A DNA stretch of 64,000 bases, from NCBI RefSeq assembly GCF_050436995.1, contig NC_134774.1, positions 3,392,030-3,456,029 of the forward strand, written 5' to 3'. Positions 21,520 through 34,799 of this stretch are shown one piece after another (position 1 is the stretch's first letter; each line of letters starts with the position of its first letter). The stretch is from Anticarsia gemmatalis (taxonomy: Eukaryota; Arthropoda; Insecta; Lepidoptera; Erebidae). Below the pieces are notes generated by a model. The model saw nothing but the letters and a program-made list of their open reading frames with translations. It ran no database searches and was not told the DNA's origin. Made by a program: the position numbers and the translations under genes.

Positions 21520-21951
21520 CTAGCTGACCCGCGCAACTTCGCTTGCGTCACATAAGAGAGAATGGGTCGAAATATTCCCCGTTTTTGTAACATTTTTTAT
21601 ATAACCTTCCTCGATGAATGGGCTATCTAACACTGAAAGAATTTTTCAAATCGTGAATTTTCAAATGTGACGCAAGCGAAGTTACGCGGCTCAGCTATCT
21701 ATACTAATATTAGATATAAAGCTGAAGAGTTTGTTTGTTTGAACGCGCTAATCTCAGAAAATACTGGTCCGATTTGAAAAACTCTTTCAGTGTTAGATAG
21801 CCCATTTATCGAGGATGACTATAGGCTATATATCATCACGCTACGACCAATAGGAGCAGTGTACCAGTGAAAAATGTTACAAAAACTGGCAAAATAATGA
21901 TCCATTCTCTCTTATAAATGTGACGCAAGCGAAGTTTCGCGGGTCAGCTAG
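21520..21951. mobile_element. Cluster of family A Helitrons in opposite orientations
   Basis: A reverse 3' half (21520-21655) is followed by a loose 3' end (21661-21697) and a full forward copy (21698-21951) ending GGGTCAGCTAG. Confidence 0.75.
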
Positions 21952-21974
21952 TAAAAACTAAGGGACTATAGTGT

Positions 21975-22330
21975 ATTTCACTTCTGTGGCGCAGTCGGTA
22001 GTATGTCCAAGTTCTGTAGCGCTACCATGAGTTGGCGTAGTTAAAAACTAGAGTAGTTAACGTGAGAACGCAACTACAACAGTGGGCTCAAATAGGGAAA
22101 GAATGAACGGCAAAGCCAATCTACATTCACTGTTGTTTAATATAACTACACGTTATTAAATATGGCGACCCATGGTAGCAATTATGGTACCTTAACTATC
22201 CGCTAGAGGCGCTGTTCGAGTTTTACGAGAACTACAGTGTCTCCGGGAGACTATAGTTGCCAACTCATGGTAGCGCTACTGATCATGAAGTCTCGTGTTC
22301 GATTCGATCTAAGTTCTATTCACGGACTAT
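21975..22330. repeat. Fold-back MITE nested in a tRNA-like SINE
   Basis: GTGGCGCAGTCGGTAGTATG and CTCGTGTTCGATTC are the two tRNA-promoter halves. Between them lies an element (about 22015-22280) with inverted ends GTAGCGCTACCATGAGTTGG and CCAACTCATGGTAGCGCTAC. Confidence 0.7.
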
Positions 22331-22812
22331 TTGCGGACGTAGTCGCGGTCTATTATAAGCATTCAAACTTTCGCATTTTATAATATAAGTTTTCCATAAC
22401 AATGTTACAATAAGAAAAAAAAATCATTGTACTTAAATTTAAAATAGACATTTTGCATAACAATGTAATGATAACCAAATATATTGATATTAATCATATT
22501 TTTTATCCTTAATACTAGGATAATATTTTTTCCTTTGGATAAAAACATTTTATCCGAATTTTATCCAATAGAGGTAATATTATTTATCATGCTATTTAAA
22601 CTATCTATACTTAATTAAATAAATAAATTTAACCCATTAATGTCCCACTGTTGGGCAAGGGTCTCATATAGGAATGAGAGCGAAATAAGACCCTTATTTC
22701 ACTGCGCTGTCAAAGGGCGCTTTGCATCCCTTCAAGAACTGTGTTAAACAACTATCAGACATGTCATTCATCACGATGTTTTCCTTCACCGTTATAACAA
22801 GTGATCATTATA

Positions 22813-23600
22813 AACATAGGTAACCTACTTTTAATTACTCGCGCAAAAATGTCAAATTGCATAATTTGACAATCGTAGGCTGATATTTGACCTAAATAAA
22901 CTAAAGATACCGTTTTTATTTGCAAATTCGTATTATATAAAGATTTTTCCGATTTTTAAGAAACCAGAAAAAATATGGCGTCGTATTTTTTTCAATTATG
23001 ATTTTTTTGGTATTCACAAAATTATGTCAGAAGTTTGACCTAATTATTACCAAAAACTTATATTCTATAATTAATTTGAATCAATACATCAAAATAATAC
23101 GATTCAATCCAAATAATAATTGGAAAATGAAAATACAAATATAAAATCTCACCTGTCAAAAATGTTCGTAATTTCGCGCCAAACCACAGATAATGTAACT
23201 ACAAATAATGCAATCACAGGAGCGTGCGCATACAGCCAAGGCTCGCGCGGGACTGATTGTCCTTCATGCAATGGCCTATATATATTTCACGAAACAATTC
23301 TCAACTTTTGAGTTTTTTTGTTTAATATAATTCAGATAAGGGATGATTTTGAATATTTAAACGTTTGAGTTTTTTGATTGAGGATATCGTTTAGTAAGGG
23401 GGTGATTATGAATAATTACGCCCGGTTTTAAATGGTTTGATCTATATAAATAAAAATGTATTACTGAAACTTTTGAACAACTAAACTACATTGCAATTCT
23501 TTTTTTAATGTTTGTTACAGGGTTTGTATGGGATCGATGGGATCTAAAATCACATGGGAGTGGATTCGACGGGATGAAATCTTATTAGGCAAGATGTATG
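22813..23600. other. AT-rich unique island between nvd and spook
   Basis: No known repeat block, tRNA box or convincing frame. The 63-codon frame at 23120 has no family resemblance. Confidence 0.5.
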
Positions 23601-24143
23601 GATGTGAATGAAGCAAGGGAAGTTTGTAAGGATCGTACCAAGTGACGTTCTTTGGTCTCTGCCTACCTCTATGGGAAGAATGTATAATTTAAGTATTTAA
23701 GCACTGTATTTAAATTTACTCGCCTAATATGCTTGATATGAATATATTTTATAGCCTATAGCACTCAGGGATTATGCAGCTATATGTAAGTGAAAGAATT
23801 TTCAGAATCGGTTTAGTAGTTTCAGAGATTATCTCTTGCATTAAACTTACAAATTTTATATTGATATAGATGTATGTATGTCTGTATGTAAGTACCGGGG
23901 CTCTCTATTACATTATCGGACTGTAAGTTAACCAACGAAGGATCAAAATGCTAGAAAGAATAGAAAATAATATAAAATCGTCATATTAATGATTTTCGTG
24001 ACATGACAATAAATAATATCACATTTATCAATAAAATATAGTAATTACTTATTTATTACAATCAACTACTTGTATAAAGCGTGACTTTGTCCGCGTGTAA
24101 AGACATTCCTTCCATTTTTCGAAAAAAAGCAAATTTTGAACTG

Positions 24144-24495
24144 AGGAGCTCGTGGCTTAGTTAACAACAGCCGCGCGGATCGATCTCTCAGGTTAAGCGA
24201 TTCTTCCTGAGGTTGGTCACTGGATGGGTGACCATATTATACATACCGAGTTAAGTTTTCGGAAGGCACGTTTAATTGTCGGTCCCGATTTTCAAATATC
24301 TTTGGCAGGCGTTAACAGTATTCAGAAGCTTGAAAGTCTGACAACCAGTCTTACCGAGGGGTATCGTGTTATAATCTTAACTGTGTTGTGGAGGTCAGAT
24401 AGACAGTCGCTGTATGTAAAACACTGGTATTCAGCTGCATCCGGTGAGACTGGAAGCCGACTCCAACATAGTTTTAAGAAAGGCTAGACTGATTG
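24144..24495 (+). repeat. Full-length 5S-derived SINE (type a)
   Basis: GAGCTCGTGGCTTAGTTAAC head, 5S-like GGTTAAGCGATT and TGGATGGGTGACCAT, then the TGGAGGTCAGATAGACAGTC tail, ending AGGCTAGACTGATT. Best reference copy in the window. Confidence 0.85.
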
Positions 24496-24782
24496 ATAGA
24501 TGAAAATGGTAAAACTGTTTTCAACCACGACTTATGTTATACTAGAAGCCGCCGCGACTTCGTCCGCGTGGAAACCCTTCCCGTGTAAATCCCGATCCAT
24601 CGGGAACTCCGGGATAAAAAGAAGCCTATGTGTTATTCTGGGTCTTCAGCTACCTATATAGCAAATTTCACCGTAATCGATTCAGTAGTATTTGCGTGAA
24701 AGAGAGTATTAATAGGATTTCAGGAGTCTTATTTTATTAATTCCGTTTCAGCCATGTTGTTGAAAGTAAATAATAAATAAAT

Positions 24783-25086
24783 TTAACCCATTAATGTCCC
24801 ACTGCTGGGCAAGGGTCTCCTCCCGTAATGAGGGAGGGGTTAGGCCTTGAGTCCACCACGCTGGCCAAGTGCGGGTTGGGGACTTTGCATGCCCTCAATA
24901 ATGTTTTAAACAATTTTTTAGGCATGCGAGGTTTCCTCACGATGTTTTCCTTCACCGTTGGACCATTTGATAATTATTTCTAATAGACACAACTTCGAAA
25001 AGGTGTCATTGGTGTGTTGCCTCGGGTTCGAACCTGCGACCACTTGCGTGGGAGGTGTCAACTTATACCACTCGGCTATCACTGTT
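24783..25086 (-). repeat. CCCACTGC-type tRNA SINE, reverse, near full length
   Basis: Runs from AACCCATTAATGTCCCACTG to the box-A end ACCACTCGGCTATCACTG, with box B as GGGTTCGAACC. Confidence 0.85.
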
Positions 25087-27000
25087 CTTCATATAAATAG
25101 TAAATATGTAAAACTAACAGTATTCTGTTATAACTGTTGTTTAAATACATGAAGGGGCGCCATTTTGAAAGATAAATCATCTGACACTGTTCCTGTACCG
25201 TTAGGCGAAGTTGACTTTTTATATTTCGTTCGGAAATACGTCTGAAAAGTTTTTTTTTTCAGTTTTTTCATAGTTAACTAGCAAAGCTTATTTCGTACGG
25301 GTATAGTACAATTTTATCCCGTTGATTCTATTTTCGTGGGAATTTTACCAAAATGAAACAATGTGAAACTTATTACAGCTTGCTCGTTTATTAGTAAGAC
25401 AGATACCTTGTCGCTACTGTCGCGAAGTTCCAAGTTCGACTTCCAGTTTAAACAAGTGTTATTGATTACGACTCCTTGATCGAGCAAAGAGCTTATTTCA
25501 CTCGGCAATGTATGCTATAATAACCTAAAAATCTTTAAATCAGCTTGCGACTCAATTGAAACAAGGCAAAATGATTGATCATGTTAATTCTTGTAGAGTT
25601 TAGGAAGTAAAAAATTGTAAAAAATATTCATGAAAAATAGATATAATTAAAACTGTTTAATTGGTCTGCTGGGCAAGGGTCTCCTCCCGTAATGAGGGAG
25701 GGATTGGGCATGGAGTCCACTATACAGACCAAAACTGCGAGTTGGGGCTTTGCATGCCTTCAAAAACTTTTCTTAAGAACTCTCAGACATGGTTGCATGA
25801 CAATAAGCCTTGAGTCCAATGACGAGATATACATATTATATACTCTATGAAATAAAGTTCTAGAAAAAAAAAACCAAGGAAACTAAGTTCAGTTTAATTT
25901 AAGGAAACTAAGTTTAGTCTGAGTTAAGTTTTTGTATTACTAATAAACCTTGTGTAAGCTTTGATTATGTAGTTATGTCACTTTCAATTATTTTTAAACT
26001 TATTATTAGTAAAAACTAGTGACAACCCGAACCACTGCAGTCTTTTCCAAATCCTTCTCGACAGCTCTAGCGCCTCACAGTCCCGCCATCACTTACATTT
26101 TAGATTCCTATACTATTAACCCACATTCTCACTAAGTTAGAAGTAAAAAAAAAGTTCTAGAAAAAATGCTAAGGAAGCTAAACTTTTTAGTCTAAAACAA
26201 AAAAAAAACAATCTCTCCAGTAAATATCCGATCAGTGTTGCCTCAATACAATATGCATGACGACCGTGCGTCAACAGGATCATGAATTATATAAATCACT
26301 TTAAAATTCAGAGCTTACTGACGCGCAACACAAATTTGACCGTGAATTTCACATTTTTTAATTATTTAAATACGTTTACAGGAGTCGAGAATAATATGGC
26401 GGTTGAAAAAAAATATAACTGTCAAATTTTCCCGCCAAATGTTATGTCAAATTTTCTTTATGATAAAATAAAATTTTACTTTGCGGATATGAATCGACTT
26501 CAAGAAGAAAAATAAAGTTTTTAATTCGTTCCTCTAAATGAAAAATGGAAAACAAAAATCACTTTGTTATAAGTCAACTTCAGATTTATCGTAAGTAAAG
26601 TAGGTCTTACTACAGTCACTTTGTTTTTTTTTTAAATAATTGTGACGTATATTTTTGGTTCTCAAGGAATCAAAATTGCAACTTCTCGTTGACCTAGAAA
26701 TATGAAAATTAATACTAATTTATCCAAAATTAGGCTGTATATCAATCTATTTACAGGATGTCCTTACATATGTACTAAAGAGATAAGATCTATTGATATT
26801 AAAAGTCAAAAATTTTGTTTGTAAAAAAGAAATATTTAACTTGCTCCACTCCTGACTTCGTCTGGAATCCTAGTGACGTTTATCCCATTGTTAAAATTGC
26901 CATGGAAATAGTAATTTGGGTAGTCAAAATTTAACGAAAATTATTAAACTTGTATTTGTAAAATATTCATCTTAAATGCTCACGCTAAGTTATTTTTTAC
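25087..27000. other. Mostly unique AT-rich DNA
   Basis: One SINE fragment (25668-25815). The rest shows no repeat family I recognise and no convincing coding frame. GGCGCCATTTTG (25156) and ATATGGCGG (26395) motifs are present. Confidence 0.5.
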
Positions 27001-27187
27001 AAACAACAGACACAAAGTACAACCAGACCCCAAAACAATGATTTGTGGATCGCACAAATAATTGTTACGTGTGGGAATCGAACCCACGACCTCCAGACTT
27101 AATAGTAGCGGCTTCGCGACTTAAACCACTGCGCCACGGAGGCAGTCATGGACAATTACATACATTTCATACAAAATCATTTTATTA

Positions 27188-27720
27188 ACCCCCGACGCAA
27201 AAAGAGGGGAGTTATAAGTTTGACGTGTCTGTCTGTCTGTCTGTGGCATCATAACTCCCGAACGGATGCAGTAATTTCAATTTAGTTATTTTGTATTAAA
27301 GGTTACTTATGTGCGAGTATTCTCAGACATGTTTGATGAAAATCGGTTGAGCCGTTAAAAAGTTGTAGGGGGTGAAAGTGAAGGGAGGAAAGGAAATTTA
27401 CTCGGATGAGGTCTTAAATAGCTTTGTATGATGAGAAAATTGGTGGTGGGAATATAAGAACGGCTTAACCTAACTAGCCGATCTATAAAAAGTATGAAAA
27501 AAAAAAAATCGGGGGTTTTTAAATTGTTAATTAATAGTTAAATAATTAGTGTAGTTGATCGAAAGTAATATATTTGGGAATATTAGAACGGCTTAACCTA
27601 ACTAGCCGATCTATAAAAAGTATGAAAAAAGAAAATTAAGTACAAAATTGGGGGTCTTTTAAATTTTTAATTAGTAGTAATATAATTAGTGCAGTTGTTC
27701 TAAAGTAATATATATTATGT
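27188..27720 (+). repeat. Dispersed repeat beginning CCCCCGACGC, with duplicated 3' part
   Basis: The full element is at 27188-27510. A second copy of its end, sharing GAACGGCTTAACCTAACTAG and GCCGATCTATAAAAAGTATG, follows at 27576-27720. Related to 11757-12097. Confidence 0.75.
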
Positions 27721-27939
27721 GATTTATATCTATTTATTTAGATTTAAAATTACTAGTAGTACTAGTTACAGTCTAGATTTTATCATTTATCTTAATTACA
27801 TTTGGCTACGCTTTTTTACTTTTAATGTTTTTTTTTCTCACGTCATATTATAGGTATTATATAATATATTATACTCGGTGCCCCCGGCATTTGGTGCAAA
27901 AAATGTCTATATAAACCATCGCTGAGCTGTTATTCAGGT

Positions 27940-28320
27940 TAAAGTGTTGTGGAGGTCCGATAGACAGTAGCTCCATGTAAAATACTGGTAGTCAGCCACA
28001 AATATAAACTATGAATTCAATTTAATACCAGTATTTCACATAGATCGACTGTCTATCTGACCTCCACAACACAGTTACCTGGGTTATAACACGATACCCT
28101 TCGGTAAGACTGGTTGTCAGACTTTCAAGCTTCTGATTATTGTTAACGACTATTAAAGATCTTCGAAAATGACCGCCGCCCGGGACCCACAATTTAACGT
28201 TCCTTCCGAAACACGGAGGAACTCGATATGTCCTAACCCATCCACAGATCAACCTCTGCAAGCGTTGCTTAACCTCAGAGATCGATCAGCGCGGCTGTTG
28301 TTAATCAAGCCACGAGCTCG
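27940..28320. repeat. 5S-derived SINEs tail to tail
   Basis: A forward tail fragment (27940-28010) meets a nearly full reverse copy (28022-28320), whose 5S-like region reads ATGGTCACC-type reversed near 28230. Confidence 0.7.
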
Positions 28321-29325
28321 AATAAATAAATGAGTAATAAAATAATCTAAAAAAAATGTTTTCGATACAGCCAATATTACACGTGAGCTAGTACGTTTTA
28401 AAAAGATATATTTAAATGTCAAACATCGTTTTGTTACATTTTTTTTGCAAACGTCCAGAAATCTTTGCATTCATGAATTGCAATCGTATTTATTTTATTC
28501 AATCACGTTCGGAAACTTAAAATGTTTATTAATAGAAAAAAAGTACCTATCTGCGATTTGTTTTTTTTAAGTTTTTTAGGAATATAAGTTAAGCTTTTGG
28601 TTAAAGTATGATAAGTTTTGTTAAAAATATTTTAATTCAAAATAATGTCACTTGTTTTAAGTATTAAAAATAATCGCAATCTTAAAATTGTATCAACTAC
28701 GTGCGTTGTGATTAGCTATTTCTTACTCGAAATAAGTACATATTTATTTTCTTAATTTCTTATGCGAAATATTTCATTTTGACATTAAAAAGACAATTAT
28801 TTTGATTCACATAAGGAAAGTACTATGACCGAAACCGCTGTAACATTCTAGGTTTTCAACTATTGATATTATACACGAAATATTTTAATTTACCATACTC
28901 TAGGTAATAAAACGACACACATGACGAAACGACACCTAATTTTAATTCCCGAACGGTGTATTTTTTTTCAAAATGGCTGACCCGTTGAATAACATTTTTT
29001 TCCCGCTTAAAATGTAACGTTAAATTTTCACCGATTAACATAAGTAGCGGTGGTTTATTTAACAGAAAAATATAGTTTATTGTACCGTTATTTTGTTTTT
29101 ATATAGGTTTCTGTTGCATAACTACATAAAATAAGACTTTTGGAACGGTGTTTTGTCGATATCAGTAAAAATATACACGCTGTATGAAATATATTATTAT
29201 ATTCCTATGACACGTTGCTTGGTTTTGTCGTTTGTTGCCTTTGCCCGCGACTTCGTGTGCGTGGTTTGTGACTTAGGACAGAATTTTCATACAAACTTTC
29301 ATCTGCCATGCCAAATTTGCCACTT
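28321..29325. other. AT-rich unique island
   Basis: No repeat family recognised. Contains TCAAAATGGCTGACC near 28968. Short frames look like chance. Confidence 0.45.
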
Positions 29326-29561
29326 TAACAAACATACAAACAACGGACACAAACTACAACCAGACCCGAAACCACAAATCGTGGATCGCACAAATATCTG
29401 TTTTCTGTGCAAATAGAAAGCACGACCTCTCGTCGCTATAGTAGCGGCATGGTGGCCTTAACCACTGCGCCACGGAGTCAAAACTGCTACTATAAACATA
29501 CTTTCCTGTATCAACACAAATAACTAACATAATACAAATCTATACTATATACTATATACAA

Positions 29562-29813
29562 TCTATACTAATATTATAAAGCTGAAGAGTTTGTTTGTTT
29601 GTTTGTTTGTTTGAACGCGCTAATCTCAGGAACTACTGGTCCGATTTGAAAAATTATTTCAGTGTTAGATAACCTATTTATCGAGAAAGGCTATAGGCTA
29701 TATAACATCACGCTTCAACCAACAGGAGCAGAGTACTAGCAAAAATGTAAAAAAAAACGTGTCCAATCCATTCTCTCTTATGTGACGCAAGCGAAGTTGC
29801 GCGGGTCAGCTAG
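29562..29813 (+). mobile_element. Family A Helitron
   Basis: TCTATACTAATATTATAAAG to GCGGGTCAGCTAG|T, complete. Confidence 0.85.
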
Positions 29814-30045
29814 TCAAACAATAAACTCCTCCCTAATTTAAATACATTATTCAATAAATACTAAACAAATAATAAATATCTTGTAATAATTTATTTGAAG
29901 GCATTACTTTCTTATACGAAATGACTCTCGATTTTAATGTTTTGACAGTCTGTGGTTATGTTATGCAGACTTTGTAATCATTAGAAAGAACATAGAGATT
30001 TTACAATGCTAACTTTACATGCCTAAAATTTGTTTTATACATTTA

Positions 30046-30304
30046 TAGCTGACCCGTGCAACTGCGCTTGCGTCACATAAGAGAGAATGGGTCAAAATTT
30101 TCCCCGTTTTTGTAACATTTTTCACTGGTACTCTGCTCCTATTGGTAGTAGCGTGATGATATATAGCCTAGCCTTCCTCAATAAATAGGCTATCTAACAC
30201 TGAAAGATTTTTTCAAATCGGACCAGTAGTTCCTGAGATTAGCGGGTTCAAACAAACAAACAAACAAACAAACAAACTCTTCAGCTTTATAATATTAGTA
30301 TAGA
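30046..30304 (-). mobile_element. Family A Helitron, reverse
   Basis: Reverse copy with an expanded (CAAA)n run, ending TAATATTAGTATAGA. Confidence 0.8.
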
Positions 30305-30924
30305 TTGAGGCGCCCATAGCTAGTTGAGCTCACCGTTCCGTAAACGGGCAGGGGCAGAGAGGGCATGCAAAGTCTCCAACCCGCACTTGGTCAGCGTGGT
30401 GGACTCAAGGCCTAACCTCTCCCTCGTTTCGGAGGAGACCCTTGCCCTGCAGTGGAACAGTAATGGGTTGAAAATAAAAACAAAAAGATAATCTTAATTC
30501 AAATTTTAAAAAAGATACAAGTACCTATACCCATACCTATACCCGTACCTATACCATACCCATGCCTAGGAAATTACCATTTCAACTCATCATCTATTTT
30601 CGTTGTTCATGAAATCCCTGGATATTAGACTTTAATCTCAAACAATATTCATTAGTTATTGAAGGCAATTCTAATCATCCTAATTCCTATGCCTTAAAAT
30701 CCTTTCCATTTCTCTTTGTAAAAAGACCTAAGTTATTAGCATTGTACCGCGCGTGCGATACACGGGAGGCCATTATTTAATTGAAATTATTTACATTTTA
30801 CAACACATTTGCATGAGATTTGATGTATTTATGATAAGTTAGATGATTTAAACGAGTAATTTTAATGAGAAAGTGTTTTTGAACTTGTAAGGAAAGATTT
30901 TGAGAATATCGTATAATGATTACT

Positions 30925-31366
30925 CGAGCTCTGGCTTAGTAACAACAGCCACGCGGTTCGATGTCTGAGGTTAAGCTGCGCTCGCCGAGGTTGTTCTGTG
31001 GATGGGTGACCACATTATATTTATTTAAACTTCATGTACAGTACAGTGTAGGTATAGGTGGACTTAATGCATCAAGACTTTATCTTCCAGTCAAATATTA
31101 GGTATACATTCCGAGTTCCTCCGTGTTTTGAAGGCACGTTAATTTGTGTGTCCCGGCTGTCAATTTTAAAGATCTTTGACAGTCGTTATCAGTAATCAGA
31201 AGCTTGAAAGTCTGACAACCAGTCTTACTGGGTATCGTGTTATAACCCAGGTATATGTGTTGTGGAGGTCAGATAGACAGTCGCTACATGTAAAACACTG
31301 GTATCCAGCTGCATCCGGTGAGACTGGAAGCCGATTCTATAGTTGGAAGAAAGGCTACACTGATTG
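30925..31366 (+). repeat. 5S-derived SINE (type a) with internal insertion
   Basis: Head and tail as in 24144-24495, but about 75 unrelated bases (31018-31095) interrupt it after GGGTGACCACATTAT. Confidence 0.75.
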
Positions 31367-31719
31367 ATTTTGATTCACAAGCCCTGAAATTGACCCTTAG
31401 ATACACAAAGTAAAATGGCGTTTAACGTAAATTTAAATTAAGTTCCTAGCAACAAAACAATGCTCGCCATATTCCCAAAAACTTCCATAATGCAGACGAA
31501 AAAAAACTTATTGTAAATGTATCAACTTCCCACAAAAAAACTGTGAATATGAAGGAGATATTCTTTTTGTGATGTTTTTTACCGAATTTGTCTCAACTAG
31601 AAGGTCGGGATGTAATATATGCCGGTCTGTTTCCGCGTAAATTTTGGGAAACATGGAGATCCTTGGCGAATAAAAAAAATCACTATGCGAAATCGATATA
31701 AAAATCAAAAATCAAATCA

Positions 31720-32253
31720 TCTATACTAATACTAATACTAATTTAATAAAGGTGAAGAGTTTGTTTGATCGTTTGTTTGTTTGTTTGTTTGAACGCGCTA
31801 ATCTCAGGAACTACTGGTCCGATTTTAAAAAAAATCATTGTTAGATAGCCCAGTTATCGAGGAAGGTTATAGGCTATATAACATTACGCTACAGTCATTA
31901 GGAGCGGAGTAGCAACGAAAAATGTTACAAAAACGGGGAAAATTTTGACTCATTCTCTTAAATGACGCAAGCGAAGTTGCGCGGGTCAGCTAGTTTATCT
32001 ATACTAATATAATAAAGCTGAAGAGTTTGTTTGTTTGTTTGTTTGTTTGAACGCGCTAATCTCAGGAACTACTGGCCCGATTTGAAAAATTCTTTCAGTG
32101 TTAGATAGCCCATTCATCGAGGAAGGCTATAGGCTATATAACATTACGCTACGGTCATTAGGAGCGGAGTAGCAACGAAAAATGTTACAAAAACGGGGAA
32201 AATTTTGACCCATTCTCTTAGGTGACGCAAGCGAAGTTGCGCGGGTCAGCTAG
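31720..32253 (+). mobile_element. Two family A Helitrons in tandem
   Basis: 31720-31993 and 31998-32253, same orientation, separated by only four bases (CTAG-TTTA-TC). The two share private changes such as GCGGAGTAGCAACGAAAAAT. Confidence 0.85.
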
Positions 32254-32955
32254 TTTATTCATATAGATCAAGTGATGACACTTATGATAGTCAATGATAC
32301 AGAGAGTGAATTTACCGCCAGTTCGGAAGGTAGCGCCAATGAGAAGAGCTGCCAACAAACTCTTGGCCACTCCTTTTAATCGCCAAATGGTTTTAACAAT
32401 ATTTATGTTTGGTAAAAATCATTGATGATGTAAGGAGCTGCTACCAACACCACCGAACTCACTTTGATCATAACATAAATTAAATCAATATATTAAGGTG
32501 CTAGTAAGCAAGATAACAAGTGTATTCGAAGCATGACGGGAGCATCTTATATTGAGCACACCTAATATTGAAATGGTTTTGGTACTTTGAAATCATATTT
32601 AATCCTTTGTATAAAAAATACGTCAAAAAAGAATCATACGGAACTCTGTAACGAAAATTTTTGGAACAACAAATATATTTGGATCATGTTTTTTGTGATC
32701 ATTTACTAGTTGAATAAATTGGGTCAGGGGGCGAGACTATATTGCGCATTGACTACAAAATAACAATATTTTTAACATCGCTCATGCACCAAACTATATA
32801 TTAATGCGTGAAGCAAAAACTAAGAATGAGAAAAGGGACAGAGACAACTCCCGCACTAAGAATTGCTCTTGTGTCGCGGGGACTTATATAAACATACAAA
32901 CAACGGACACAAAGTACAACCAGACCCGAAACAATAATCTCCAATCTATTTGGTG

Positions 32956-33189
32956 TCAGTTGCCCTCACCGGTCAGTAAAGGATCTGTGGGTTAAGCAAA
33001 CCCTGGCGCGGTCATTACATAGATGGGTGACCGTTTCCTCACGATCATTAAATGTGGGTCTTCGTGCTTCGGAGGACACGTAAAAGTCGGTCCCGGTTGC
33101 TGCCAATTAAGATAACAGTTGTTAAGCCATGTCAAAGGCCTTTCGGGCTTGAACAACTTTGACACTAGGTTGACCACTAACCATACGAT
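32956..33189 (+). repeat. 5S-derived SINE (type b), following a truncated tRNA SINE
   Basis: A truncated reverse tRNA SINE (32843-32938) precedes it. The 5S part reads GGGTTAAGCAAACCCTGGCG and ATAGATGGGTGACCG. Confidence 0.8.
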
Positions 33190-33528
33190 AAGAAGAAGAC
33201 ACATTATTTGCCATCTCGAACCTATTAGCTGCATTGAGTCATGCAAGCATGTCATGGTGCCGAGTCTGAGTGCAAAATAAGTAGTCTGGTGTGGTATGAA
33301 TGTGGATCATGAACTATTTTCAAAACAAAAGATTTTCACCTAAATATCTCAATTTTGTTCAGTAGCACCTCGCCGTCCCAGTTTAATGCGACGATATGAC
33401 CCGCTTCTCACTTCATTCAGCTTGTGCCACGCAGAGCGACACGTGAAACAATATGATAAACTTTATCCCTCTTATTCATAAGCACACTATAAACCTATTT
33501 TAGTCAAAAAGCTACTATAATAATACTA

Positions 33529-34030
33529 GCTGACCCAGCAAATGTAATATAAAAAATATAATTTTTAAAAAAATAATGTCACTTAAGGGATGAAAAATAG
33601 ATGTTGACCGATTCTCAGACCTACTCAATATGCTCACAAATTTTATGAGAATCGGTCAAACCGTTTCGGAGGAGTATGGCAACGAAAACTGTGACGCGAG
33701 AATTTTATATATTAGATGTTTTTTCTCTTTCATTTCGCTAAGGAGTGAAAGAAACAAAAAACTTTATAAGCCTTTCATAACTTCATATATTTTTATAGAT
33801 AAAAGGGTATATCTACATATTCTACATACAATGATAGCCGATCGCAGGCTCGAACCCGAGGCAATACACCAATGACTTTTCGAAGTTATGTGTGTATTAT
33901 AAATAATGATCACTTGTGAACGGTGAAGGAAAACATCGTGATGAAACCTTGCATGTCTAAAGTTTAATACATTATTGAGGGCATGCCCTAAACCCGCCCT
34001 TGCCCAGCAGTGGGACAGTGATAGCTCAAA
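33529..34030. repeat. Helitron-like remnant and SINE
   Basis: CTAGCTGACCCAGCAAATG at 33529, with ATGAAAAATAGATGTTG, matches 50612-50850. It is followed by a CCCACTGC SINE (33830-34030). Confidence 0.6.
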
Positions 34031-34455
34031 AAAGAATTCCTAGAAAGTAATATTATTGTTTTTCTTTCAAAACAAGTAACGGAATTTCGACCTAATACTT
34101 GTACCAACCATTTTTCAATGATCAAATTGCGTCATGGGATTACAGCCATTCATGTTGCATCTCACTCACTCTTGTACGAAACCTCGCTCTGTCTCTTTCG
34201 CACAAACGGTTTGGAAACTGGACCGTCTTAGAAATTCGAGATTGGAGAATAAATGAATATGTTTTCACGTTTGACGTAAGAATTCTAGAAAACGTTAGGG
34301 GAAAATTTTCTATTTAAATCTATTGTTATTGTGACTAACTGCCGCTGTGAAGCGGTTGATAGTATATCCTGCTGATCGTGAGTCTCGGGTTCGAATCCAG
34401 TGTCGGGTCAAAACATTGTTCCAGTATTTATTTGTCGCTAAATTCACACATTACA

Positions 34456-34703
34456 GGCGCCCATAGCCAGTTGCGCTCACCGGTTGTTAAACGATCTGTG
34501 GGTTAAGCAACCGTTGGCGCGGTCATTCTATAGATGGGTGACCGCATAGTGGTATTTGAGCTAGGCGTCTCCGTGCTTCGGAGGGCACGTAAAAAGTCGG
34601 TCCCGGTTGTTATCTATTAAGATAACAGTCGTTAACCCATGTGAAAGGTCTTTCGGGCGGCTTGAACAACTTTGACACTAGGTTGACCACTAACCATACG
34701 ATA
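34456..34703 (+). repeat. Full-length 5S-derived SINE (type b)
   Basis: GCGCCCATAGCCAGTTGCGC start, GGGTTAAGCAACCGTTGGCG and TAGATGGGTGACCGCAT 5S-like blocks, and an end at CTAACCATACGATA. A tRNA-like SINE head (34335-34400, GGGTTCGAATCC) precedes it. Confidence 0.85.
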
Positions 34704-34799
34704 GATAGATCAATTTGACGTATACTAGATGTCAACCGAGATACGTGATAGATTCCTTTGGGAATGAGATTATCGAGAAATATAGACTAGGAAAATGGG

